Assembly: GCF_030348945.1 (NCBI RefSeq)
Contig: NZ_JAUCEN010000002.1
Span: 434,001-498,000, forward strand
Direction: 5' to 3'
Length of the DNA: 64,000 nt
From: Peribacillus sp. ACCC06369
GTDB taxonomy: Bacteria > Bacillota > Bacilli > Bacillales > DSM-1321
Shown: positions 11,451 through 19,755 of the stretch, piece by piece
How positions within the stretch are numbered: position 1 is the stretch's first letter
Layout of the letters: the number at the start of each line of letters is the position of its first letter
The notes under the pieces: model-generated
What the model was told of the DNA's origin: nothing
Seen by the model: the letters and a program-made list of their open reading frames with translations, nothing else
Databases searched by the model: none
Translations under genes and position numbers: made by a program

Positions 11451-12373
11451 GAACATGGAGAGTCGGAACGATTTCAATGGGTATCTCCCTGGTTGGTTTG
11501 GGTTTGGTTTTACTGGTTTCTCAAATTACGGATATGAATTTGACGACGATTATGCTATCTTGGTGGCCGTTGCTGTTCATTATCTTGGGTGTGGAGATTC
11601 TCTGCTATATTTATTTTTCCAGAAAAGAAAGTTCTTTTGTAAAATATGATATTCTTAGCATTCTTTTCGTAGGATTGCTAGGAACGACAGGGATTGTTTT
11701 AATTCTGCTAACATCAAGCGGATTGATGGATCAAGTTAGGGCTGCCGTGAATAGTGAAGAAAAAACGGTCAATTTGCCTGGTTTCAATGAAAAGGCCGGG
11801 AAAGACATACAGAGAGTTGTTCTGGACTCTGGCTCATACCCATTGACGATTGAAAGTGGCAAGGATGGGGAAGTATCCATTTTTGGAACATATGGTGAGC
11901 GGGTAATGGAAGATGCTGATTCTGTGTTGAAGAAGGCGGAAGATTATCTAATGGTTGAGAGAAATGGTGATACACTTTATATAAGCTTCAAGGATTTGCC
12001 GATTCAAAATGGAATTTTGGACAGTGGTATGATGAATCTTAAGGCCACTCTTATAATCCCTGCTGAGTTGGCATTGGAAATAGACGGACAAAGTACCGAT
12101 CTTGTCTTGAAGCCTAGAAAGCTATTGAATGATTGGAGTGTGAAGGATAGTGGGAATCTTAGTGTATTCCTTCAGGATAATAGCGATATCAAGATAGATG
12201 CCAGAGGGGTCGAGGAACTGGAAGGTCCTGAGAATAGCTGGAAGATGACTGAAGTGAAAGAAGAAACAAGTGATGAAGGCATTGTAAAAAAGAATGGGAC
12301 ATTCAATACTGGTAAAGGCAATCATACTTTAACCGTTACCGATACATTTAACGTGAATGTACAATATCCATGA
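11447..12373 (+). CDS. LiaF-like membrane protein (DUF5668-type N-terminus, adhesin-like C-terminus)
   Basis: 308 residues. Two N-terminal membrane hairpins of the LiaI/LiaF type (GISLVGLGLVLL...SWWPLLFIILGVEIL) and a third segment near 70-90 precede a C-terminal domain of about 200 residues, rich in beta strands, of the DUF4097/LiaF type (LDSGSYPLTIESGKDGEVSIFGTYG). Related proteins act in sensing cell-wall damage. ATGA overlap with the upstream gene makes this the fourth coupled gene of the sigma operon. The exact family is inferred from motifs. Confidence 0.7.
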   Translation: MRTWRVGTISMGISLVGLGLVLLVSQITDMNLTTIMLSWWPLLFIILGVEILCYIYFSRKESSFVKYDILSILFVGLLGTTGIVLILLTSSGLMDQVRAAVNSEEKTVNLPGFNEKAGKDIQRVVLDSGSYPLTIESGKDGEVSIFGTYGERVMEDADSVLKKAEDYLMVERNGDTLYISFKDLPIQNGILDSGMMNLKATLIIPAELALEIDGQSTDLVLKPRKLLNDWSVKDSGNLSVFLQDNSDIKIDARGVEELEGPENSWKMTEVKEETSDEGIVKKNGTFNTGKGNHTLTVTDTFNVNVQYP

Positions 12374-12455
12374 TTGAAATCATTTACTAGAATAAAATTG
12401 TAAAAAGCATTATAATTTCCCTGATAAGTTTTCTTGTAAAATGCATAAAAGATAT

Positions 12456-12481
12456 GGACCGAAATACGGTCCTCTTTTTTT
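12456..12481 (+). terminator. Terminator of the ECF sigma operon
   Basis: GGACCG-AAATA-CGGTCC followed by TCTTTTTTT, 80 bases after the last gene and 74 before dagK. Confidence 0.8.
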
Positions 12482-12554
12482 CGAATATTGCTTTTCATGC
12501 AACGAAGGATTAAGATGTAAATTATGGAATCAATATGTGTAAGGATGATGGGAA

Positions 12555-13469
12555 ATGAAAAGAGCAAGGTTGATTTACAACCCGACTTCGGGCCGGGAAG
12601 CCATTAAGAAGAGCCTGCCAGGTGTGCTAGCAAAACTTGAAGAAGCTGGTTATGAAGCTTCTGCACATGCGACGACTGGTGCTGGGGATGCAACGAAAGC
12701 GGCTAAGATAGCGATTGAACGCGGCTATGATATAGTTATTGCAGCAGGGGGCGACGGTACGATTTATGAGGTTGTTAATGGACTGGCCACTGCAGAGAAA
12801 CGTCCGAAACTAGGAATCATTCCGACGGGAACGACCAATGATTTCGCGCGGGCGCTGCATTTACCGAAGTCAATTGAAGGGGCAGCCGAAATTATTGCCG
12901 GTGGGCATACGATGCCGGTCGATATTGGGAAAATGAACGATAAGTATTTCATCAATATTGCTGGCGGGGGCAGATTGACCGAATTGACCTATGACGTGCC
13001 GATCAAGCTGAAAACCATGCTTGGTCAGCTAGCGTACTATATTAAAGGGATTGAAATGCTTCCTTCAATTAAGCCGACGGAAGTTTCAATTGAATATGAT
13101 GGGAAGCTTTTTGAAGGGGAGATCATGCTTTTCTTGGTGGCTAACACGAATTCGGTCGGTGGCTTCGAGAAACTGGCTCCTGACGCCTCTCTGAATGATG
13201 GTATGTTCACGTTGCTTATTTTGAAAAAGGCCAACCTGGCTGATATTGTCCGTGTCGCAACATTGGCAATGCGCGGTGAACATATCCATGATAAAAACGT
13301 CATTTATGAAAAAGCCAATCGAATTAAAGTACAGGCCAAAAATGACATGATGCTTAACTTGGATGGGGAATTTGGCGGGATGGCCCCAGCTGAATTCGTA
13401 AATCAGTACCGCCATTTTGATGTATTCATCCCACAAGGAATACTGCCGGACGATCCGGCAAATAAATAG
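12555..13469 (+). CDS. dagK: Diacylglycerol kinase
   Basis: Phosphorylates diacylglycerol, recycling the by-product of lipoteichoic acid synthesis into phosphatidic acid at the membrane. The 304-residue protein matches B. subtilis DagK (YerQ) along its length: IYNPTSGRE at the start, the nucleotide-binding AAGGDGTIYEVVNG near 65-78, PTGTTNDFARAL near 95, and the family INIAGGGRLTELTYDVP segment. It lies just before the rlmCD block, as in B. subtilis, with an acetyltransferase gene in between. Confidence 0.95.
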   Translation: MKRARLIYNPTSGREAIKKSLPGVLAKLEEAGYEASAHATTGAGDATKAAKIAIERGYDIVIAAGGDGTIYEVVNGLATAEKRPKLGIIPTGTTNDFARALHLPKSIEGAAEIIAGGHTMPVDIGKMNDKYFINIAGGGRLTELTYDVPIKLKTMLGQLAYYIKGIEMLPSIKPTEVSIEYDGKLFEGEIMLFLVANTNSVGGFEKLAPDASLNDGMFTLLILKKANLADIVRVATLAMRGEHIHDKNVIYEKANRIKVQAKNDMMLNLDGEFGGMAPAEFVNQYRHFDVFIPQGILPDDPANK

Positions 13470-13473
13470 GGTG

Positions 13474-13508
13474 AAAAGGCCACTGAATCTGGTGGCCTTT
13501 TCATTTTA
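13474..13508 (+). terminator. Terminator after dagK
   Basis: AAAAGGCCAC pairs with GTGGCCTTTT, then CATTTT. Confidence 0.8.
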
Positions 13509-13532
13509 ATAGATCAAGGAGTATGTATAAAC

Positions 13533-14108
13533 ATGTATATCAGGAAAGCGACACCGGAAGATGCGGACAAGGCAGCCGTTTTGACCCGGTTAGCGATTAA
13601 GGAAATTGCAGAGGTTTTGACAGGTGAAACGGAAGAAGAAAGAATCCTAACCGTTCTATCCGAGTTGTTCAGAAAAAGTGGAAATCGGATCAGTTTTGAA
13701 AATACGTTCGTAAGTGAACATGATGGACAAGTATCTGGATTGATCATTGCTTACCATGGTAAGGATGCAGAAAGCTTGGATGAACCGATAGTGAAACAAT
13801 TAAGGATGAAAATGAAAGACCCAAGCGTTACGCTCGATAAAGAAGCGGAAATGAAAGACTTTTATTTGGATACATTATGCGTTGACCCGTATTTTCAAGG
13901 AAAAGGAATTGGTAGTGCACTGATTCAGTATGTTGAGGGATACGCTAAACATAAGGGATATCCAAGGGTTTCTTTAGTCGTTGAAAATGAAAATGAAGGG
14001 GCGAATCGTCTCTATAGAAGATTAGGTTATAAAGAAATGAAAACCATTACGATTGGCGGCCATGAATTTGGCTATATGGTAAAGGAAATAGAAGAACCTC
14101 CTGTTTAA
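13533..14108 (+). CDS. GNAT-family N-acetyltransferase
   Basis: 191-residue acetyltransferase of unknown substrate. The N-terminus MYIRKATPEDADKAA is typical GNAT motif C/D, and the acetyl-CoA loop is clear in LCVDPYFQGKGIGSALIQYVEGYAK (Q/RxxGxG/A, about 113-135), followed by ENEGANRLYRRLGYKEM, the usual C-terminal beta bulge. Flanked by terminators, so probably a single-gene unit. Substrate cannot be inferred. Confidence 0.88.
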   Translation: MYIRKATPEDADKAAVLTRLAIKEIAEVLTGETEEERILTVLSELFRKSGNRISFENTFVSEHDGQVSGLIIAYHGKDAESLDEPIVKQLRMKMKDPSVTLDKEAEMKDFYLDTLCVDPYFQGKGIGSALIQYVEGYAKHKGYPRVSLVVENENEGANRLYRRLGYKEMKTITIGGHEFGYMVKEIEEPPV

Positions 14109-14124
14109 CAGGGGGTCCTTTTTA
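14095..14124 (+). terminator. Terminator overlapping the acetyltransferase stop
   Basis: ACCTCCTGTT pairs with ACAGGGGGT across a two-base loop, then CCTTTTT. The stem includes the stop codon. Confidence 0.65.
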
Positions 14125-14152
14125 TTGATTTGAAATTTTGCAATGTATGCGA

Positions 14153-14371
14153 TTACATTTGCTGCCCATTCATGGCGGCCCAATCAGAGTAATCACCGGT
14201 ACCATTACAGCCAGGACAGTCGTGTATATCGGAAAAATGATATTCCGTAGGTACGAAGGAGCTATATCCTCGTCCGTAACAATCCGGACAGAGGCCTTTT
14301 TCCTCCATACTTGCTCGATGTTTTTCTAACCTTGTAGCGTTCCAGGCTGATATAGAGTTAAATAAACCCAT
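14153..14371 (-). CDS. Small CxxCxGxG zinc-ribbon protein
   Basis: 72 residues. Two CxxCxGxG knuckles (CPDCYGRGYS and CPGCNGTGDYSDW) form a DnaJ-like zinc-binding pair behind a short basic helix. Similar small proteins occur in Bacillaceae without a known function. GAGGTGAGG precedes the start by two bases on the minus strand. It is convergent with the acetyltransferase gene. I give no function. Confidence 0.75.
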   Translation of the reverse strand: MGLFNSISAWNATRLEKHRASMEEKGLCPDCYGRGYSSFVPTEYHFSDIHDCPGCNGTGDYSDWAAMNGQQM

Positions 14372-14496
14372 TTCCTCACCTCTTCTTTTTTCCTTATTTT
14401 TCTTTTTTTATTGAACTTTTATACATGGAACTATGAAAAATCCGTAATTCCTTCCACTATATTTTTATGAAAACCAATGTAAATTGGTGAGTGGTT

Positions 14497-14525
14497 TTGT
14501 GGCGAGGCCTCGATTGTGGTAAAAT
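14497..14525 (+). promoter_or_regulatory. Probable SigA promoter of rlmCD
   Basis: TTGTGG (14497-14502), a 17-base spacer containing the palindrome GAGGCCTC, and TAAAAT (14520-14525), 35 bases before the rlmCD start. Confidence 0.55.
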
Positions 14526-14559
14526 ACAGGCTAGCATAAAAAAGAAAAGAGAAGATGAT

Positions 14560-15930
14560 ATGAAAAAAACAGCACCAGTTGCTAAAAATGATATTATAGA
14601 GGTTTTATTTGAAGATTTAACACATGAAGGAGCTGGAGTGGCTAAAGTTGATGGCTACCCGATCTTTGTTCAGAACGCCCTTCCTGGTGAAAAGGCAAAA
14701 ATTAAAGTGATGAAGGCTAATAAAGGTTATGGCTTCGGACGCTTGATGGAAATTATAGAAAATAGTCCATACCGGGTTGAGGTCACGACTGAAGATTTCC
14801 ATAAATACGGTGGTTGTCAGCTGCAGCATATGAGCTATGAAGGACAGTTGAAATTCAAGGAAAAGCAAGTACGTGAAGTGATGACACGCATCGGGAAGCT
14901 TGAGGATGTAAAGGTTCACCCGATCATCGGGATGGAGAATCCAACCCATTATCGCAATAAAGCGCAAGTGCCTGTTGGTGAAAAGGATGGCAAGCTAATA
15001 GCGGGATTCTTCAAACCGCGGACACATGAAATTGTTGAAACGAAAGAAAGCATAATCCAAAATGAAGTGATCAGTGAAGCCGTTCAGGTTGTTAAAGAGA
15101 TCTTCAGTAAACTTGGTATCCCTGCTTACAATGAAGAGGCACATAAAGGTGTATTGCGGCACATCATGGCCCGTTATGGCAAGCAAACAGGTGAATTGAT
15201 GATTGTTCTCGTTACAAGAACGAATAGTATCCCTTTCATCGAAACCATCGTTAAAGAAATCGTTGAACGTCTTCCACAAGTGAAATCCATTGTTCAAAAT
15301 GTGAATTCCAAGAAAACGAACGTTATCTTAGGCGATAAAATGACTTTACTGTGGGGCGACGAAGTTATCCATGATATGATCGGTGATGTGAAATTTGCGA
15401 TTTCAGCAAAGTCCTTCTACCAAATCAATCCAGACCAAACGAAAGTCCTTTATGATAAAGCCCTTGACTATGCAGGGCTAACGGGTGAAGAGACGGTGAT
15501 AGATGCCTATTGCGGCATTGGAACCATATCTTTATTCTTAGCTAAAAAAGCGAAAAAAGTAATCGGTGTCGAAGTAGTGGAAGAAGCGATAGAAGACGCA
15601 CGCCGCAACGCTGAATTGAATGAAATCTCCAATGCCGAATTCATTGTTGGCGATGCAGGTAACGTTATTGCTGAATGGTATCAAAAGGGTAACACTGCGG
15701 ATGTCATCGTAGTGGATCCGCCTCGCAAAGGTTGTGAAGAATCCCTTCTGAATACGATCATCGAGATGAAACCTAACAAAGTCGTATACGTATCATGCAA
15801 CCCAGGCACTCTAGCGCGTGATCTTCATATCTTGGAAGAAGGCGGATATAAAGCAGTTGATATCCAACCTGTCGATATGTTCCCAATGACTACACATGTT
15901 GAAAATGTAGTGTTATTAGAGTTGAAATAA
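14560..15930 (+). CDS. rlmCD: 23S rRNA (uracil-5-)-methyltransferase RlmCD
   Basis: SAM-dependent C5-methylation of 23S rRNA uridines (747 and 1939 by E. coli numbering) by the TrmA/RumA family, here 456 residues. An N-terminal TRAM domain (about 10-65) is followed by the RNA-binding central part, the SAM-binding [25 protein letters not shown] and the catalytic-cysteine segment [16 protein letters not shown] 14560 has AGAGAAG upstream; the upstream in-frame GTG at 14491 overlaps the promoter. Cysteines near the N-terminal third may bind the iron-sulfur cluster seen in some relatives, but the full set is not obvious. Confidence 0.92.
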   Translation: MKKTAPVAKNDIIEVLFEDLTHEGAGVAKVDGYPIFVQNALPGEKAKIKVMKANKGYGFGRLMEIIENSPYRVEVTTEDFHKYGGCQLQHMSYEGQLKFKEKQVREVMTRIGKLEDVKVHPIIGMENPTHYRNKAQVPVGEKDGKLIAGFFKPRTHEIVETKESIIQNEVISEAVQVVKEIFSKLGIPAYNEEAHKGVLRHIMARYGKQTGELMIVLVTRTNSIPFIETIVKEIVERLPQVKSIVQNVNSKKTNVILGDKMTLLWGDEVIHDMIGDVKFAISAKSFYQINPDQTKVLYDKALDYAGLTGEETVIDAYCGIGTISLFLAKKAKKVIGVEVVEEAIEDARRNAELNEISNAEFIVGDAGNVIAEWYQKGNTADVIVVDPPRKGCEESLLNTIIEMKPNKVVYVSCNPGTLARDLHILEEGGYKAVDIQPVDMFPMTTHVENVVLLELK

Positions 15931-15938
15931 GGAAATGG

Positions 15939-15972
15939 GGCCCGGTCTAAATGACCGGGCCTACAGTTTTTT
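15939..15972 (+). terminator. Terminator after rlmCD (left arm of an inverted-repeat unit)
   Basis: Perfect nine-bp stem GGCCCGGTC / GACCGGGCC with loop TAAAT, then TACAGTTTTTTT. This sequence recurs inverted at 16192-16224. Confidence 0.85.
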
Positions 15973-15994
15973 TAGGGCTTGTACAATTTGGACA

Positions 15995-16083
15995 TTGATT
16001 TCCGCTTCAGGCACTCGCTTTCCGCCTGTGTCTTCCTAGACGGGCTTTTCCCGCAGGAGTCTCGTACCTTTCTCTCCAATCAA
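15995..16083. repeat. Degenerate Bacillus dispersed intergenic repeat
   Basis: Ends TTGATT...AATCAA with the internal phrases CACTCGCTTTCCGC, CCCGCAGGAGTCTCG and TTTCTCTCCAATCAA. These belong to a GC-rich, hairpin-forming repeat that I recognise from many Bacillaceae genomes. This copy is short (89 bp) and its centre is deleted relative to the usual form. Confidence 0.7.
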
Positions 16084-16199
16084 CTTTGATATAACGATTA
16101 GATAGAATCCGTTCCTGAGGAGTTGAAGGGGTTGCTTTGGGTCAGTTTGTTCGGGAATAATGAAAGATATGTTTTCCGAACCCCTGTCTACAAACTGTA

Positions 16200-16230
16200 G
16201 GCCTCGGTCTGAATGACCGGAGCCTTTTTC
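16200..16230 (+). terminator. Second terminator-like hairpin
   Basis: GGCctcGGTC / GACCggaGCC with loop TGAAT, then TTTTT. It is the right arm of the inverted-repeat unit. Confidence 0.6.
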
Positions 16231-16340
16231 ACGTAGTTAAATTGAAGTAAAGTGAGGGGTTTTTTTTTTGCATGTATATTCTTGACGCTCTGACTTGGAC
16301 ATATATTAAGGAATATATGATTGGGAGGTAAGGTGATTTT

Positions 16341-16907
16341 ATTAATTTTCAAAAAGCAGTGGCTGTAATTGTTGGTAGCTTTTTGGTGGCTATTGGAATC
16401 AATGGTTTTTTAGTGCCTCATCATTTAATAGATGGCGGCGTTATTGGAATTGCACTCATTCTTCATTATTTCTTTGGTTTTCAAACAGGGCTATCCATGT
16501 TGATCCTAAGTATTCCTATATTTTTATATGCCTGGTACTATGAAAGGTCCTTTTTCTATAGCAGCATTCACGGTTTACTTTTGACATCCCTTTTTATGGA
16601 TTGGCTAAATCCATTGAAAAAAGTCTTATCCCTTTCGATACTAACTAGCTCTTTGATTGGCGGAGCCATCATTGGGATGGGCATAGGGCTCATGCTTCGA
16701 TATGAGACAAGCAGCGGTGGAACGGATATGTTAGCCAAAATCATCTCCAAATCTTCCTACATAGATATTGCTTTGGCCATTATCATCATAGATACACTCA
16801 TCATTTCAGCTGCAGCATTCACTTTAGGTATCGAAATTTTTCTTTTTTCATGTGTGACGATCGTCATCATTGGACTGATCACTTCGCTTATGAAAGTGAG
16901 GAAATGA
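16341..16907 (+). CDS. YitT-family membrane protein, short form
   Basis: Five hydrophobic segments and the YitT signatures GINGFLVPHHLIDGGVIGIAL and RYETSSGGTDMLAKI mark the YitT membrane domain; the C-terminal DUF2179 domain found in longer members is absent. Function is unknown. The first standard start is GTG 16359, but it is 30 bases from the GGGAGG. An in-frame ATT at 16341 lies seven bases after AAGG and would give the expected N-terminus NFQKAVAVIVGS. I list the longer form; an unusual ATT start is an inference. Confidence 0.75.
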   Translation: MNFQKAVAVIVGSFLVAIGINGFLVPHHLIDGGVIGIALILHYFFGFQTGLSMLILSIPIFLYAWYYERSFFYSSIHGLLLTSLFMDWLNPLKKVLSLSILTSSLIGGAIIGMGIGLMLRYETSSGGTDMLAKIISKSSYIDIALAIIIIDTLIISAAAFTLGIEIFLFSCVTIVIIGLITSLMKVRK

Positions 16908-16915
16908 ATATATAA

Positions 16916-17776
16916 TCAGTTCCGTAAGATATGGGCTACGTCATCTATTGCCTTTTGCAGCTTTTCGCTATTTTTGCTAAACATCTCTTTAGCTTCCTTT
17001 GATTCAGTTCCAAGTGCAAACAACTCTAAGTCCGCTTGGCATTTTTTCAAGGTCGCGAGCATGAGAGGTTTTTCTTGAGGAGAAGGAACTTTAAGTTTAT
17101 CATCAAAAAGGTCCACAGTTAATTCCCCGTTGGAATTAGCTTGACCAAGAAAAACATTCTCGAGGATTACCCCTAACTTATCCAGTTCAGTATGAAGCCA
17201 ATTTCGGTTCAGTCCAATCGTGGAAAGTGGTTCATCGAGTATGCTGCCGTCCATAATGATGGTTTGTGGCTCCTTTACTGCAGCCACTGACAGGTTAAGG
17301 TCCTTAGCTGTTACAGGTTGATTTTGCTTCTTTAACATTACGGAAAAATCCCCGTTGGCTTCCAATAAGGCAAACTCAACTTCAGAAATATCGAAGACAT
17401 CCTTTTTTCGGAGCAACCCTAACAATTCATCAATGGTATATTTCTCTTTTTTTAAATTATCTTCCATGACTTTCCCATCTTTGATGAAAACCGATGCTTT
17501 TCCTTCCACAAGATCACGGAAAGTTTTACTTTTTAGGGATATTGATCCTGCAATAAAAGGTGCTATGGCAAAAACAAGAATGGACAGTACACCATGTATA
17601 ATATTGCCCTCAACTTTTGTAGCTAATTCTGCCCCAACATTACCGATGGTTATACCCGTTACATATTCAAAAAAGGAGAGCTGGGACAATTGTTTTTTTC
17701 CTAACACTTTTGTGATCACAAAGAGAACAATTAAAAAGAATAATGAACGCAAAACAATTTCTATCCAACCCGGCAT
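16916..17776 (-). CDS. YetF/DUF421-family membrane protein
   Basis: 286 residues. Three N-terminal membrane segments (RSLFFLIVLFVITKVLG; FFEYVTGITIGNVGAELA; GVLSILVFAIAPFIAG) precede the cytosolic DUF421 domain (KSKTFRDLVEGKASVFIKDGKVMEDNLKKEKYTIDELLGLLRKK), then an extra C-terminal helical region. Relatives (YetF, YrbG) belong to spore-membrane operons, including the spoVA-2mob operon linked to spore heat resistance. AGGAGGTG lies seven bases before the ATG. Last gene of the minus-strand cluster containing DUF1657 and spoVAD. Confidence 0.88.
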   Translation of the reverse strand: MPGWIEIVLRSLFFLIVLFVITKVLGKKQLSQLSFFEYVTGITIGNVGAELATKVEGNIIHGVLSILVFAIAPFIAGSISLKSKTFRDLVEGKASVFIKDGKVMEDNLKKEKYTIDELLGLLRKKDVFDISEVEFALLEANGDFSVMLKKQNQPVTAKDLNLSVAAVKEPQTIIMDGSILDEPLSTIGLNRNWLHTELDKLGVILENVFLGQANSNGELTVDLFDDKLKVPSPQEKPLMLATLKKCQADLELFALGTESKEAKEMFSKNSEKLQKAIDDVAHILRN

Positions 17777-17806
17777 TACCAAACACCTCCTGCTTGATCA
17801 GTATAT

Positions 17807-18013
17807 TTAAAAACCTTTATATTGTGGTTCTTCCCGTTCTAATTCTCCCACACGCTTCTGTACATCCTTCATAACTTCATTCACCACCAGCATCGTTTCA
17901 TGCAAGATGCGTTTAGATTCATCATCTTGAGTCCGGAGTGCTAAGCTGGATAAACCTGCTTCAACTCCTTTAAGGCTAGAGACACATTGTTTTACATTTG
18001 AAGCTATCGTCAT
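17807..18013 (-). CDS. DUF1657 protein (downstream copy)
   Basis: 68-residue, mainly helical protein of the DUF1657 family: TIASNVKQCVSSLKGVEAGLSSLALRTQ... ending in the family tail EREEPQYKGF. DUF1657 genes flank spoVA-type genes in Bacillus spore-resistance operons. AAGGAGG lies upstream. The gene starts 31 bases before the YetF-type gene and is paralogous to 19425-19628, sharing the EEPQYK tail. Confidence 0.85.
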   Translation of the reverse strand: MTIASNVKQCVSSLKGVEAGLSSLALRTQDDESKRILHETMLVVNEVMKDVQKRVGELEREEPQYKGF

Positions 18014-18249
18014 ACAAGGGATCCTCCTTATCCTTTGGATCTAAATATAATGGCTTGTAATACTCCGAGGCTGTTTTTCCTGGCACTGGTTACTTCAATC
18101 GTGCCAGTGACAACAACCGATCAATCCATGCTTTTCCGCATCCGTTAACGCTCCCGAAAACAATGTCCGCAGCCGCGAATGTTCATCCGAATGAGCAGGC
18201 ACTTCAACCCTTATATGACCAGATTACACGAGTGAATCATGGTTGTCAT
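18014..18249 (-). other. Gap after spoVAD with possible gene remnant
   Basis: Where spoVAE would be expected there are only short frames: a 12-codon ORF overlapping the spoVAD stop, then about 42 codons without start or stop (reading VEVPAHSDEHSRLRTLFSGA...). I recognise no SpoVAE sequence. A hairpin CTGGCAC/GTGCCAG lies near 18080-18107. It may be a decayed gene. Confidence 0.4.
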
Positions 18250-19254
18250 TCACTCATATTCAATCGATACGGCATGGGCAATGCATGGAATCGTCTCACT
18301 TTGTTGAAAGGATAGGGGAGATAACAAGGCACCGGTAGCCACGACGAGCAATCGTTTTATCTCTCCCTTTTTCATGCGATTTAACAAATGACCATAAACA
18401 ACAGTTGCGGAACATCCAGGGCCACTTGCCCCGGACAGGACAGGTTGACCATCCCTGTATATCATTAAACCGCAATCTTTATATTGCTCCTCTTTAATCG
18501 GAGTACCATGTTTCTTAAATAATTCCAGAGAAACTTCATGTCCAATCTTTCCTAAATCCCCGGTCACTATTAAATCATAATAGGATGGGTCTAGGTTCCG
18601 TTCTCTTAAATGGGCTTCAATCGTATCCACAGCGGCCGGGGCCATGGCGCCTCCCATATTGAAAGGGTCAGTCAATCCCATATCGATGACACGGCCTATC
18701 GTAGCTGAAGTGACCCTTGGGCCTTCCCCGGCGCTACTTAATAATGCCACTCCTGCCCCTGTAACGGTCCATTGGGCTGTTGGAGGTTTTTGCCCTCCGT
18801 ATTCAGTTGGGTAGCGAAATTGCTTTTCTACTGCGGCGTTATGACTTGATGCTCCTGTCAATAAGTAATCTGCCCCTTTGGTATTGACAAGGTATGCACC
18901 AAGAGCCAGTCCCTCCATGGAGGTGGAGCAAGCACCAAATAAGCCAAGATAAGGTGTTCCCAGTGTACGACAGGCAAAACTCGTAGGGGTTATTTGATTG
19001 ATAAGGTCGCCTCCAAGGAAAAATTGAATCTGTTCCTTCTGAAGACCCGCCTTTTCGATTGCTTTTGTACTCGCTTCTTCCAATAAGACTTTATGTGCCT
19101 TTTCATAAGTATCTTGATTTATCCATAAATCGGAATGGAGAAGATCGAAATCATCCGCAAGCAAACCGTCTGCTTCAAATGGACCGCCAACGGTTCCTGT
19201 GGAGACGATGACAGGCTTTTGATCAAACACCCAAGTGCGATGCCCCGTAAGCAT
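18250..19254 (-). CDS. spoVAD: Stage V sporulation protein AD
   Basis: 334-residue thiolase-fold protein of the SpoVA channel group, which moves dipicolinic acid into the forespore and out on germination; SpoVAD is the DPA-binding member. Family blocks visible: LTGHRTWVFDQKPVIVSTGTVGGPFEADG at the start, GGDLINQITPTSFACRTLGTPYLGLFGACSTSMEGL (about 95-130), and GASGPGCSATVVYGH near the end. ATG 19254 is chosen over 19269 because GGGGTGG precedes it and the family begins MLTGHRTW. The classical neighbours spoVAC and spoVAE are not found here. Confidence 0.93.
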   Translation of the reverse strand: MLTGHRTWVFDQKPVIVSTGTVGGPFEADGLLADDFDLLHSDLWINQDTYEKAHKVLLEEASTKAIEKAGLQKEQIQFFLGGDLINQITPTSFACRTLGTPYLGLFGACSTSMEGLALGAYLVNTKGADYLLTGASSHNAAVEKQFRYPTEYGGQKPPTAQWTVTGAGVALLSSAGEGPRVTSATIGRVIDMGLTDPFNMGGAMAPAAVDTIEAHLRERNLDPSYYDLIVTGDLGKIGHEVSLELFKKHGTPIKEEQYKDCGLMIYRDGQPVLSGASGPGCSATVVYGHLLNRMKKGEIKRLLVVATGALLSPLSFQQSETIPCIAHAVSIEYE

Positions 19255-19317
19255 TATAAACCACCCCATTGTATGAGTATTGTCAGTACCAGTGCTGTGA
19301 TTAAACCAAGGAATAAC
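19252..19317 (-). CDS. Possible 21-residue hydrophobic peptide before spoVAD
   Basis: Short frame reading MLFLGLITALVLTILIQWGGL, ending in TAATG, so its stop overlaps the spoVAD start. It encodes one membrane segment. It may be a real small membrane protein or the stump of a lost upstream membrane gene; its own ribosome site is weak. Confidence 0.3.
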
Positions 19318-19380
19318 ATTTAAAAACGATGGTATAGAAAAAGAAATGAAAATTTATTCCCCTTATGGATTGAAAGATAT

Positions 19381-19414
19381 AAAAAAAGGCTGGTTGTTTT
19401 AACCAACCTTTTTT
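19381..19414 (-). terminator. Terminator between DUF1657 and spoVAD
   Basis: AAAGGCTGGTT / AACCAACCTTT with T runs on both strands. On the minus strand it separates the upstream DUF1657 gene from spoVAD. Confidence 0.75.
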
Positions 19415-19424
19415 ATATGAATGA

Positions 19425-19628
19425 TTATTGTTTATATTGAGGTTCCTCGTTTTGAATCTCTTCAATGCGAGGGGTGATGCTGTCCACAATCGTTTGTGTT
19501 TGTTGGGCAGCTTGTTGGTATAGTTGTTTGGCTTGCTCATTATCTGTGGAAAGGGCGAAGGTTTCAAAGCTCGCTTGAGCGCTTTTCAGCCCTGCTATAG
19601 TTGTTTTGACATCGTTTATTACTGTCAT
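19425..19628 (-). CDS. DUF1657 protein (upstream copy)
   Basis: 67 residues, helical, with the DUF1657 layout: TVINDVKTTIAGLKSAQASFETFALSTDN... and tail IQNEEPQYKQ. First gene of the reduced spoVA-type cluster. TAGGAGG lies upstream. Forespore-specific (SigG) expression is expected from related operons, but I could not identify a convincing SigG promoter. Confidence 0.85.
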   Translation of the reverse strand: MTVINDVKTTIAGLKSAQASFETFALSTDNEQAKQLYQQAAQQTQTIVDSITPRIEEIQNEEPQYKQ

Positions 19629-19755
19629 ATATGAACCTCCTAGTTTGTAACTGCCCTATTAGAGTAAGGAAAAAATGAGTATCTATACCTTCCAAATTTC
19701 TCTAGGAAATGAAGCGCATTAAATTCTTTTTCAAATCAAGAGTTTAACTAGCTCA

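Larger units (their letters stand above)
15939..16224. repeat. 286-bp unit bounded by inverted terminal hairpins
   Basis: The left end (15939-15969) and right end (16192-16224) are inverted copies of one another: the shared 12-mer GGCCTACAGTTT and the CCGGTC...GACCG stems match with two single-base indels and a different loop. Each arm is itself a hairpin, and each has a T run on the plus strand. The unit contains the Bacillus repeat at 15995-16083 and no open reading frame. It looks like a MITE-type element or a duplicated terminator inverted around an insertion. Confidence 0.65.

Noticed and set aside
17355..17810. 151-codon plus-strand frame across the YetF-type gene
   Set aside because: Antisense to a well-supported membrane protein and without its own signals.
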